A DNA stretch of 64,000 nt from Apilactobacillus apisilvae (GTDB taxonomy: Bacteria; Bacillota; Bacilli; Lactobacillales; Lactobacillaceae): contig NZ_CP093362.1 in assembly GCF_023380225.1 (NCBI RefSeq), positions 1,178,001 to 1,242,000 on the forward strand, in the 5' to 3' direction. The position numbers and the translations under genes are program-made. Positions 54,943-63,099 of this stretch are shown here, in pieces (position 1 is the stretch's first letter; each line of letters starts with the position of its first letter). Below the pieces are notes generated by a model. That model was not told the DNA's origin and made no database searches. It worked only from the letters and a program-made list of their open reading frames with translations.

Positions 54943-55848
54943 TTATTTTGCATATTCATCGCCATCTGCATAATACACTTTCTTGGCCAATGAAATATTA
55001 CCAATGATTGATAATTTATTACTAGAATTTGAAGGTAAACTGATATAACCTTCTAAGTTACCATCATCGCCAACTTTAATATAATTATTTATTAATTTTT
55101 TAAATTCATTTTTAATTTTTTGAATTTCAATTTTATTAATAATGTCACCACCAATGATTATTTTTTGTGGTCGTATTAATAAAGTTGATTGAACAACCGA
55201 TTGAGCAATGTAGTATGCGATAATGTCCCAAATCGGCTTAAACATTGAAATTTCTTTATAGCTTTTATTAAATCTCGCCTGAAATGCTGGTTCAGAAACT
55301 AAACCTTCTAAGCAATCACCTTGATAAGGGCATGTTCCGGGAAAAGTTTGATCTTTGGGATGCCTTTTAGGACAGATGTGTCCAATTTCAGGACTACCTT
55401 TATATCCGACTAATTCACCATCATTAACGATACCAGCACCCACACCTTTACTAATAGTAATGTAAACCAATGATAAAACTGGTTTATTTTCTAAAATAGA
55501 AGTGATGTATTCACCGTATGCAGTACTATTAACATCAGTAGTGAAGGACATTGGAACTTTTAGATATTTTTTTAAGGTTCCTAGGACATTAACATTTGAC
55601 CAGTTTTTCCTAGATGAATCTTTAATATAACCGTATTGCGGAGAATAGGTACGCATTTCCAGTGGACCAAAAGATGAAATTCCGATCGCTTTTATATCAT
55701 TGATTTTTTTAAAATATTCAACAATCTGTTTGAAGTTTTCCTTTGGAGTGGTTAATGGAAATTCGACTTTATCTTTAATATTGATGTGACCATCACTTAC
55801 AGCACATGTGATTTCATCATCACGAAATTCAATGCTACCTAATAACAT
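54943..55848 (-). CDS. Degenerate ROK fructokinase-like protein
   Basis: 301 residues from the ATG at 55848 (GAGGG 7 nt upstream). It aligns along its length with the true fructokinase at 56054. The ROK phosphate loop EAGGTK is replaced by [14 protein letters not shown] reads ISKGVGAG, and the zinc-site His in CPYHGDC is Gln (CPYQGDC). The catalytic Asp region TTDVN is kept. It is an intact open frame, so a sensory, regulatory or altered sugar-binding role is more likely than plain fructokinase activity. Divergent from fructokinase across a large palindrome. Confidence 0.85.
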   Translation of the reverse strand: MLLGSIEFRDDEITCAVSDGHINIKDKVEFPLTTPKENFKQIVEYFKKINDIKAIGISSFGPLEMRTYSPQYGYIKDSSRKNWSNVNVLGTLKKYLKVPMSFTTDVNSTAYGEYITSILENKPVLSLVYITISKGVGAGIVNDGELVGYKGSPEIGHICPKRHPKDQTFPGTCPYQGDCLEGLVSEPAFQARFNKSYKEISMFKPIWDIIAYYIAQSVVQSTLLIRPQKIIIGGDIINKIEIQKIKNEFKKLINNYIKVGDDGNLEGYISLPSNSSNKLSIIGNISLAKKVYYADGDEYAK

Positions 55849-55907
55849 GGGCAATCCCTCTTTTCATAATAAAAGCCATTAAATATTATTTAACAATTTA
55901 AAATTAC

Positions 55908-55970
55908 CACTTTATGAAACCGTTTACAATAAATTTGAATGTTTTTTGTTGTAAACGGTTTCATAAAGTG
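55908..55970. promoter_or_regulatory. Paired operators between divergent fructokinase genes
   Basis: Perfect 22-bp inverted arms (55908-55929 and 55949-55970) around a 19-bp centre. Each arm contains TGAAACCGTTTACA (55915-55928, and reversed at 55950-55963), which fits the cre/LacI-family pattern TGNAANCGNTNNCA. TTGTAA at 55949-55954, 17 bp, TATCTT at 55972-55977 forms the fructokinase promoter, and a mirrored TTGTAA serves the other gene. Control by CcpA or a sugar-specific LacI-type repressor is inferred. Confidence 0.75.
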
Positions 55971-56053
55971 CTATCTTTATTTTTGTAGAGAACATAATTC
56001 TATAAATTGATAGATTGCAAACGATGATTTGTGATTAATACGAGGTGATTTTA

Positions 56054-56947
56054 ATGTTATTTGGAAGTATTGAAGCTGGCGGCACTAAATTCGTGTGTGC
56101 AATTGGCGATGAAAATTTCAACATTAAAGATAGTATTCATATTCCAACAACCACTCCTGAAGAAACTTTAGGTAAGTGTGTGGAATATTTTAAGCAATTC
56201 GATGACATAAAAGCCATTGGGATCGCATCGTTTGGGCCAATTGAATTAAGATTAGATAATCCTAAATATGGATATATTACTGATACCCCCAAACCACATT
56301 GGTCTAATACCAACTTTTTAGGAACTATGAAAAAATATTTTGATATTCCAATGTATTGGACAACTGATGTTAATGGCTCTGCTTATGGTGAATACATTAC
56401 TTCAATTAAAAATCACAAACCAATTCATTCATTAGTTTATTACACAATTGGGACTGGAGTTGGAGCTGGTATCGTTGATAATGGTCATTTCCTAGGCCAC
56501 GTCGGTCATCCTGAAGCTGGGCATGTTCGCTTAAAACGTGCTGAAGGTGATAAAGCATTTAAAGGTATTTGCCCATATCATGGTGACTGTCTAGAAGGAC
56601 TAGCCTCCGGGCCAACTTTTAATGCTCGGACTGGTAAAAATGGTAAAGATGTGCCATTATCAGATCCCTCATGGGATTATGTTGCATATTATGTTGCGCA
56701 AGCTTCAATTCAAGCCACTTTATTTATTCGTCCTGAACGTATTATTTTCGGTGGTGGGGTTGTTAGCGAAGCTTTCTTAGATATGGTAAGAACACACTTC
56801 AAAGCAATGTTTAATGATTATTTGGATGTTGGTGATTTAAAAGAATATATTCAAATGCCTAAAGTTGAACATAATGGTTCGGCAACTGTTGGTAATTTTT
56901 CACTAGCGTTAAAACAGTATTATAAAGAAAATATTGTTAAAATCTAA
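56054..56947 (+). CDS. Fructokinase, ROK family
   Basis: 297 residues from the ATG at 56054 (GAGGTG upstream; the in-frame GTG 56045 overlaps that site). It phosphorylates fructose to fructose-6-phosphate with ATP. ROK marks: IEAGGTKF phosphate loop, FGPIEL, the catalytic Asp in [21 protein letters not shown], the zinc motif [10 protein letters not shown]...[10 protein letters not shown], and [10 protein letters not shown]. Followed after 14 bp by pgi, so fructose is carried on to glucose-6-phosphate for the phosphoketolase route. Confidence 0.95.
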   Translation: MLFGSIEAGGTKFVCAIGDENFNIKDSIHIPTTTPEETLGKCVEYFKQFDDIKAIGIASFGPIELRLDNPKYGYITDTPKPHWSNTNFLGTMKKYFDIPMYWTTDVNGSAYGEYITSIKNHKPIHSLVYYTIGTGVGAGIVDNGHFLGHVGHPEAGHVRLKRAEGDKAFKGICPYHGDCLEGLASGPTFNARTGKNGKDVPLSDPSWDYVAYYVAQASIQATLFIRPERIIFGGGVVSEAFLDMVRTHFKAMFNDYLDVGDLKEYIQMPKVEHNGSATVGNFSLALKQYYKENIVKI

Positions 56948-56961
56948 TTGAGGTGAGCATA

Positions 56962-58308
56962 ATGACAAACATAAAATTTGATACATCCGCATTAAAAAGC
57001 TTTGTAAAAACTAATGAATTAAATGAAATCAAACCAATGTTAAATACTGCTCGTGATGAGTTAGTAAATGGTACTGGTGTTGAAAATAAAATGCGTCAGT
57101 GGATGACACTTCCTACTGACTATGATCAAGACGAATTTACTCGAATTAAAAAAGCTGCTAAAAAGATTCAATCAGATTCTAAAGTTTTAGTTGTGATTGG
57201 AATTGGTGGTTCTTACTTGGGTGCTAAAATGGCGCTTGATTTTCTTCATGATAACTTTTATGAATCTATGTCAGAAGATGAACGTGAATACCCACAAGTT
57301 GTATTTGCCGGAAATTCTATTAGTGGGTCCTATGTTAATGATTTAATCAAGTTTCTTGGTAATAAAGACTTTTCAGTTAATGTTATTTCTAAATCTGGAA
57401 CAACAACCGAACCTTCAATTGCCTTTCGAATTTTCAGAGAATTATTAGTGAAAAAATATGGTCAAGCTGAAGCTAACAAACGTATCTATGTAACTACTGA
57501 TGCTAAAAATGGTGCTTTAAGACAAGAAGTTAACGAAAATGGTTATGAATCATTTATCATCCCAGATGGAATTGGTGGTCGTTACTCAGTTCTTTCAGCA
57601 GTTGGCTTGTTGCCAATCGCAACTTCCGGTGCTGATATTGATGAATTGATGAAGGGTGCAGCTGATGCCCAAGAGCATTACATGAATACTTCTTTAGAAG
57701 ATAATGGGGCACTTCAATATGCGGCTTATCGTAACATTCTTTATCGTAAGGGCTATACCAATGAAATTCTTGAAAACTATGAACCTAATCTACGGTTCTT
57801 AGCTGAATGGTGGAAACAATTAGCTGGTGAAACTGAAGGTAAAGATGAAAAGGGAATTTATCCTAGTTCCGCTAACTTCTCAACTGATTTGCATTCATTA
57901 GGTCAGTACATTCAACAAGGGATGCGTAATTTAATGGAAACAGTTGTTAAAATTGATCAACATAAATCAGATATTGATGTTCCAGTTACTGGTGATAATA
58001 ATGATGGGATTCAATATTTGGAAGGTAGAACCATGAATTATGTTAATGATAAGGCTTTCCAAAGTGTTATTATTGCACATACTAATGGTGGCGTTCCTAA
58101 TATGGTAGTTAGTTTGAAAGATCAAACTGAGTACAGTTTAGGTGAATTAATTTACTTCTTTGAATTTGCAATTGCAGTTTCTGGATATTTAAATGGAATT
58201 AATCCTTTTAACCAACCTGGAGTAGAAGACTACAAGAGTAATATGTTCGCATTATTAGGTAAACCTGGATATGAAGATTTAAAAAAGAAAATTGAAAAAG
58301 ATATGTAA
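56962..58308 (+). CDS. pgi: Glucose-6-phosphate isomerase
   Basis: 448 residues from the ATG at 56962 (GAGGTGAG upstream). Interconverts fructose-6-phosphate and glucose-6-phosphate in the cytoplasm. Marks: [29 protein letters not shown], the first PGI signature region [17 protein letters not shown], the catalytic Glu region [14 protein letters not shown] and C-terminal [12 protein letters not shown]. Coexpressed with fructokinase, under the paired operators upstream. Confidence 0.97.
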   Translation: MTNIKFDTSALKSFVKTNELNEIKPMLNTARDELVNGTGVENKMRQWMTLPTDYDQDEFTRIKKAAKKIQSDSKVLVVIGIGGSYLGAKMALDFLHDNFYESMSEDEREYPQVVFAGNSISGSYVNDLIKFLGNKDFSVNVISKSGTTTEPSIAFRIFRELLVKKYGQAEANKRIYVTTDAKNGALRQEVNENGYESFIIPDGIGGRYSVLSAVGLLPIATSGADIDELMKGAADAQEHYMNTSLEDNGALQYAAYRNILYRKGYTNEILENYEPNLRFLAEWWKQLAGETEGKDEKGIYPSSANFSTDLHSLGQYIQQGMRNLMETVVKIDQHKSDIDVPVTGDNNDGIQYLEGRTMNYVNDKAFQSVIIAHTNGGVPNMVVSLKDQTEYSLGELIYFFEFAIAVSGYLNGINPFNQPGVEDYKSNMFALLGKPGYEDLKKKIEKDM

Positions 58309-58310
58309 TT

Positions 58311-58364
58311 AAAAAAGCAATAAAAAGACTTATAATTTTCTAAATCTTTTTATTGCTTTTTTTA
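58311..58364. terminator. Bidirectional terminator between pgi and the RT locus
   Basis: Perfect 18-bp arms AAAAAAGCAATAAAAAGA / TCTTTTTATTGCTTTTTT around a 16-nt loop. Confidence 0.88.
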
Positions 58365-60326
58365 ATATATTATATTATTTTCAATTTTATTTATTACTTT
58401 TTTATAGAATAATTTTTTAGATATATCATCAAATGTTAAATTCCAATTATAGTATGATTCTTTAAATAAAATTTTCGTAGTGTTGCTATATTTTGCTTTT
58501 TTTAAAGTGTTTTTAAAATTATCAATAAAACATTGACGTTCTTCTTGTTTAAAACCAGGATATTTTGAAAAATCATTTGAAAAGTAAAACCACTCAGAAT
58601 CAAACCATAGTTCTTTTAAACTTCCTTTTAATTTATAATTTAATATTGTACTTTTTATTGTTCTATATAAAACGTTTTTAACAGTTATATAGTTTTTAAA
58701 TACACTTTTATTTTTATTATCATAAATATAATAAGCAATTGTAGACATAATGAAATATGAATTTTTGTTTGATTTAATAAATGATATTAATTTATAACTG
58801 TTTAAATATAAATTATATTTAATGAAAAATTTAGATATAGTTATAAAATCATATCCTTGGGTTATATCAAACCAATTAAAAGATATTAATTTAGATATAA
58901 AAATAAATATTGGAACTATAAAATCCTTTTCATAATTTTGTAAGTTATTATTTTTAATTCCTTCTTTTATCTGATTTATTATTTTGATTACTAAGAAATA
59001 AGATTTGTATAAGGTTTTTTGTGTAAAAGAAATCTTTATTAAATCAGTTATGCCTCTTAGTACCTTATTAATTGTTTTCAAATAATTTGCAATATTATTA
59101 TTTGTAGGCTTCATAATAATTATGCCTGATAAGGATTCTAAAAAATAATTTATTATTTTTGTTTTATCTTTTGGATTATTTGAAGATATTTCAATAATTT
59201 GTTCAAATAGTAAATTCCAATCATTATTAGTTCCTCTAAAATCTTTTTCATCGATATTCTTTTTTTGTGCATTTATGTATTTATTTCTTTTAAATGTATC
59301 TATGGCAATTTTTACTTTAGTAATTGGAGATACTGAAATGGATGTAGTTAATGAAAATTTCTTTATCTTATTTTCATTTAAATCAAGATTATATTTTGCT
59401 AATTTTGATTTTATCGTTTGAATTATTTTGTTTATTACATCATCACTATTATAAAATATAAATGTATCATCAATAAATCTAAAAATTTTATATTCTTTGT
59501 TATTTTTTATATTATCATTATAAAGATCCTTTTCTACTTCTCTATCTATTTGACATAAAATTAATTCTGCAATTATCCTACTAAATTCGGGTCCAATAAT
59601 TATACCATTAGTTTCATCATAATTTATTCTTCTAATTATTTTATCTACATTATTTTCAAATGAATTTATATTTTTATTAATTTTTGCAATCTTTTTAGAA
59701 CCAAAAAGAGCCCAAGACAAGGAATGTGTATATATTGAAGGGAAAAAATTTTGTATATCTATTTTTTGCATATGTAAAAAATTTTCTTGAGAATTAATGA
59801 ATTCAGATGATTTAAATAGTTCACTTATAGAATTACATTTAGAAAATGAAAAGTAATTTCTATATTGCTTAATTAATTCCTCTGAGGATATTAAATTACG
59901 TGATTTTGGTATAAATGAATCTTTTAATTCTTTAATCTTCTTTTTTTTGGCTTTTAACTCATCAATTTGATTTTTATTTCTATTAACTGGTTTTCTTACA
60001 CTAAAATTAGATTTTTCAGTTGATAATAAAATCATTCGTTCATATTTTATTACAAAAAATAAAACTTGCAATTGAGCTAATGGATGGATTAATCCTATAT
60101 TTCTAATTTTATCTGTTCTAGCATCTACCTTAAATTTAAGGGGGATGCTTTGTTGAACTAAAGGAATTGTACCATCTTTTACATCTAATACCTTTTTATT
60201 ATAATTTTCTGTTAAATAATTGTTTACATCTTTTTCTGTTATATTTTTATATAGTTGTTTATTTGAAAATGGTATTGGTAATTCTTCTGGAAGAACATCT
60301 GTTCTCAAAAAATAATTATTAGACAT
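58362..60326 (-). CDS. Reverse transcriptase of a candidate DRT3-like defence locus (Drt3b-like)
   Basis: 654 residues from the ATG at 60326, 8 nt after AGGAG; a reading from 60347 runs through that site. RT motifs: A in KIDIQNFFPSIYTHSLSWAL (Asp190), B-like GIIIGPEFSRIIAEL (about 241-255), and the catalytic FIDD box (284-287) in FRFIDDTFIFY. The N-terminal RTDVLPEELPIPFSN resembles what I recall of Drt3b (UG8) proteins. About 350 C-terminal residues are helical and of unknown fold. No maturase, endonuclease or retron motif. Very AT-rich. Divergent from a second RT gene. Confidence 0.8.
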   Translation of the reverse strand: MSNNYFLRTDVLPEELPIPFSNKQLYKNITEKDVNNYLTENYNKKVLDVKDGTIPLVQQSIPLKFKVDARTDKIRNIGLIHPLAQLQVLFFVIKYERMILLSTEKSNFSVRKPVNRNKNQIDELKAKKKKIKELKDSFIPKSRNLISSEELIKQYRNYFSFSKCNSISELFKSSEFINSQENFLHMQKIDIQNFFPSIYTHSLSWALFGSKKIAKINKNINSFENNVDKIIRRINYDETNGIIIGPEFSRIIAELILCQIDREVEKDLYNDNIKNNKEYKIFRFIDDTFIFYNSDDVINKIIQTIKSKLAKYNLDLNENKIKKFSLTTSISVSPITKVKIAIDTFKRNKYINAQKKNIDEKDFRGTNNDWNLLFEQIIEISSNNPKDKTKIINYFLESLSGIIIMKPTNNNIANYLKTINKVLRGITDLIKISFTQKTLYKSYFLVIKIINQIKEGIKNNNLQNYEKDFIVPIFIFISKLISFNWFDITQGYDFITISKFFIKYNLYLNSYKLISFIKSNKNSYFIMSTIAYYIYDNKNKSVFKNYITVKNVLYRTIKSTILNYKLKGSLKELWFDSEWFYFSNDFSKYPGFKQEERQCFIDNFKNTLKKAKYSNTTKILFKESYYNWNLTFDDISKKLFYKKVINKIENNIIY

Positions 60327-60637
60327 TATAAAATCTCCTGAATGCATTAAGTTTATGTTATTATCATATTAGGTCATTATTTTTCTTAGGCTAAATTATA
60401 TTTTCTTTATTTATTGGATAAAATAATTTTATATTATTCATTTATAAAATATTAATTTATGAAATTTCATTTGTAAAATGTAATAGCCACACAATAGATA
60501 TTTATACTTATAATATCATATTAAGATTATTTTCTATCTTAATCATATTTAAATTAAAAAAATTTATATATGTAAGAAAAATTTTTGGCCTATACATATT
60601 GAATTAATTATTATCATTTTATAAATGGAGATAATTT
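60327..60637. other. Intergenic region between two divergent RT genes; possible ncRNA site
   Basis: 311 bp, extremely AT-rich, with no open frame. It must hold both promoters. It contains an 8-bp hairpin (60520-60527 with 60536-60543) and one short G/C-bearing island, GCCACACA (60486-60493), that stands out from the rest. Known DRT3 systems carry a structured ncRNA; whether one is encoded here cannot be decided by reading alone. Confidence 0.45.
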
Positions 60638-61921
60638 ATGAAAAAAAAATATTATTATAAAAAACAAAACTTAAATGGCAGAGAAATATATATATATAAT
60701 GATGAATTAATGAATTCTTACAAGAAATTATCTAATTATTTAAGAAGAATATGGTCTATTAAAACAAAATCTAGACAGAATATAATAAAAGATATTAAAG
60801 AATGTCTGTCAAATGGTAATAGAATTATAATGGATAATGATAATTGCCTTACTTTTAGTAATGAACGTCCTACATTAATTATAAGAGGAGATATTCATCA
60901 TTTTTTTTCTAGTGTTAATAAGCGTATTATATATAAAAAAATGATGACAAAAGATTGTTTGTCTATTGAAAAAGTAAACCTTATCAAGAATATTATTTTT
61001 GATAAGAATATAAAAGGATTGCCTCAGGGGAATCCTTTGTCTTCTTCACTTAGTGAAATTTATTTAATGGAATTTGATAATTTTATTAATTTAAAATTTG
61101 AGCCAATTATTTATGAAAGATTTGTTGATGATTTCATTATTGTTTTATCAGGAAATGAATTTGATTTTAATAGTATTAAAAAAGATATTTCAGACAAATT
61201 GAAAAAATTAAACCTGTATTTATCAGATAAAAAATTTTCTATAACTAAAATTAGTGAACCAATTTTAAAAAAATTAAAACAAAGTAGTATTCAAAACAAT
61301 TATCATCTTTTTGATTTTTTAGGATATGAATTTTCATTACTTTCAGTACCTAAAAATATAATAATACAAAATTCAAATTCTCAATGTAAAAAAGGGGAAA
61401 AGCTTTTAATAGTTAACATCAGTATAAGTAATGTTAAGTTAAAAAAATATAAATCTAAAATAAATAAATATTTTTTGGATTATAAAAAAAATAAAAGATC
61501 CAATAGTTTTTGGATATTAAAATACAGAGTTGAAAATATTTTTTGCGGGGTAATAACCTTGGATAGTAAAAGTAATATACAGAAGATTGGGTTACCTTAT
61601 GGCTATTCTGAAGTTAATAATTACAATAAATATTTTCAATTATATGGTGAATTGGTCTTTTTGTGTAAAAAATATAAACTTAATAATTTTAAACGTTATG
61701 AAATTATGAAAGATCTTCATCAATATTCAGATATTAAAGAATATAATTTTAATATTAAAAATCGCATCATTAATTATAATTCAATGAATGTAAAAATATT
61801 ATTTAATATATTAAGTAATATTTCATTAAAATACTTTAGAAAAAAAAGCTTAAACAAAAAATCTTATAATAAAAAATATATAATTAAGAAAATATTTTCA
61901 ATAATTTACGGAAATAAATAG
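60638..61921 (+). CDS. Reverse transcriptase, second RT of the locus (Drt3a-like)
   Basis: 427 residues; GGAG lies 7 nt before the ATG. RT motifs: A in LIIRGDIHHFFSSVNKR (Asp85), B in GLPQGNPLSSSLSE (127-140), catalytic FVDD (162-165) in ERFVDDFIIVL, then FLGYEFSL (motif D/E region). The C-terminal ~200 residues are basic and not recognised. It lacks maturase and endonuclease domains. The partner RT is unlike it in sequence and size, so the two are not a recent duplication. Codon use is strongly A/T-skewed, unlike pgi next door. Confidence 0.8.
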   Translation: MKKKYYYKKQNLNGREIYIYNDELMNSYKKLSNYLRRIWSIKTKSRQNIIKDIKECLSNGNRIIMDNDNCLTFSNERPTLIIRGDIHHFFSSVNKRIIYKKMMTKDCLSIEKVNLIKNIIFDKNIKGLPQGNPLSSSLSEIYLMEFDNFINLKFEPIIYERFVDDFIIVLSGNEFDFNSIKKDISDKLKKLNLYLSDKKFSITKISEPILKKLKQSSIQNNYHLFDFLGYEFSLLSVPKNIIIQNSNSQCKKGEKLLIVNISISNVKLKKYKSKINKYFLDYKKNKRSNSFWILKYRVENIFCGVITLDSKSNIQKIGLPYGYSEVNNYNKYFQLYGELVFLCKKYKLNNFKRYEIMKDLHQYSDIKEYNFNIKNRIINYNSMNVKILFNILSNISLKYFRKKSLNKKSYNKKYIIKKIFSIIYGNK

Positions 61922-62009
61922 ATTTATTATATTTAGTTTTAATGTCTACGATTCGATTTCTAGTTTAGTATGTAAAATTATAGAAAATATATTAAGAGGT
62001 CATTTTAAA

Positions 62010-62978
62010 ATGCAAATAAAACGATTATTAATTAATGCTTTTACATTAATATTGTTGATGCTACCAACAATGTCAGTATCAGCAAATCAAAAAAGTAAAA
62101 TTATGAAAAGCGATATTCCAGCAATGATGAATTCATATTGGAGTAACTGGCGGCATGTTCAACTAACTGCTCCGATGAAAGTTGACTGGATTCAAGATTA
62201 TAAAAGACAATCTGACCAAACTTGGCAAAGAAAAGTTATTAAAAGCCAAACTTTAAAGGCTGGCAGTAAGGTCTATGTGACTGCATTATTTAACACCTTT
62301 ACGGTTTTAACTAATAAACCTGAAAGTAATAGTACCGATATGCACCATCAAACAGCAATGTATGCAAAAATTCACGGAGTTCCCAAACTTCAGTTGCTTA
62401 ATGATAATAAATACAATTTACCGGTTAAAGAAGTACATTATAAACAAGCCAAAATAACAGATTTTAATAACAAAATTTGGTATCGTGGACAATTTGACAA
62501 TAGTTATGGCAGTAACATGTTTAACAATTCGGTTCTATTATTTCCAACATTAAAAGCACTTAATAAATATGATACTGCGGATGGTAATTTAGGTGACTAT
62601 GAAGATGCTGATCCAGAACCTAACGAACTAAAAAAGCTTACTGATGATTTAAATAAAGCTAAAAAAAGTGCATTAGAAATTTCCAGTAAGAGTAAAAAAA
62701 TTATTTATGTTAAAAAAATCTACAACAATTATCAAGCTAAAATTGGTAATAGTAATAAAGTCTACTACTTATATATTATTTCTATGATGAGACCATATAA
62801 CACTAGTAAATCAGGTGCTACTATTCAATCTAACTTTGATCCTTCAAATTATAGTAAAATATTAACACCGAAGAATTCCCGTATATATTTATATAAAGGT
62901 ATGAAGTGGATTGGCTCGACCAATAAATGGTATTACAATGGTAACCACTGGATTAAGAACAATAAAATACTTGGTTAG
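62010..62978 (+). CDS. Secreted protein of unknown function
   Basis: 322 residues. Signal peptide (about 1-25, ending near VSA). The mature part is basic, rich in Lys, Asn, Tyr and Trp. It has a charged linker around 195-225 (DADPEPNELKKLTDDLNKAKK) and a C-terminal KWYYNGNHWIKNNK stretch like wall- or glucan-binding segments. AGAGG precedes the ATG. It lies directly before a glucansucrase gene but has its own terminator. Confidence 0.7.
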   Translation: MQIKRLLINAFTLILLMLPTMSVSANQKSKIMKSDIPAMMNSYWSNWRHVQLTAPMKVDWIQDYKRQSDQTWQRKVIKSQTLKAGSKVYVTALFNTFTVLTNKPESNSTDMHHQTAMYAKIHGVPKLQLLNDNKYNLPVKEVHYKQAKITDFNNKIWYRGQFDNSYGSNMFNNSVLLFPTLKALNKYDTADGNLGDYEDADPEPNELKKLTDDLNKAKKSALEISSKSKKIIYVKKIYNNYQAKIGNSNKVYYLYIISMMRPYNTSKSGATIQSNFDPSNYSKILTPKNSRIYLYKGMKWIGSTNKWYYNGNHWIKNNKILG

Positions 62979-62987
62979 ATGATAAAT

Positions 62988-63016
62988 GACACGCTTAAAT
63001 TTAAGCGTGTTTTTTA
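62988..63016 (+). terminator. Rho-independent terminator
   Basis: Stem ACACGCTTAA / TTAAGCGTGT followed by T6. Confidence 0.85.
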
Positions 63017-63099
63017 ATTTGTAGACTTTCACTTAATATGCTTTAATATAAGATATTGCTTAATTCATAAATACATAAAACTTAGGAGAACGCTTATTA

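Noticed and set aside
60520-60543. Terminator in the RT gap
   Set aside because: The 8-bp hairpin has no following T run on either strand and lies between divergent genes, where no terminator is needed.
58362-61921. Retron, group II intron or diversity-generating retroelement
   Set aside because: No maturase or endonuclease domain, no intron-like RNA, no msr/msd-type structure, and no template/variable repeat pair was seen near the RT genes.
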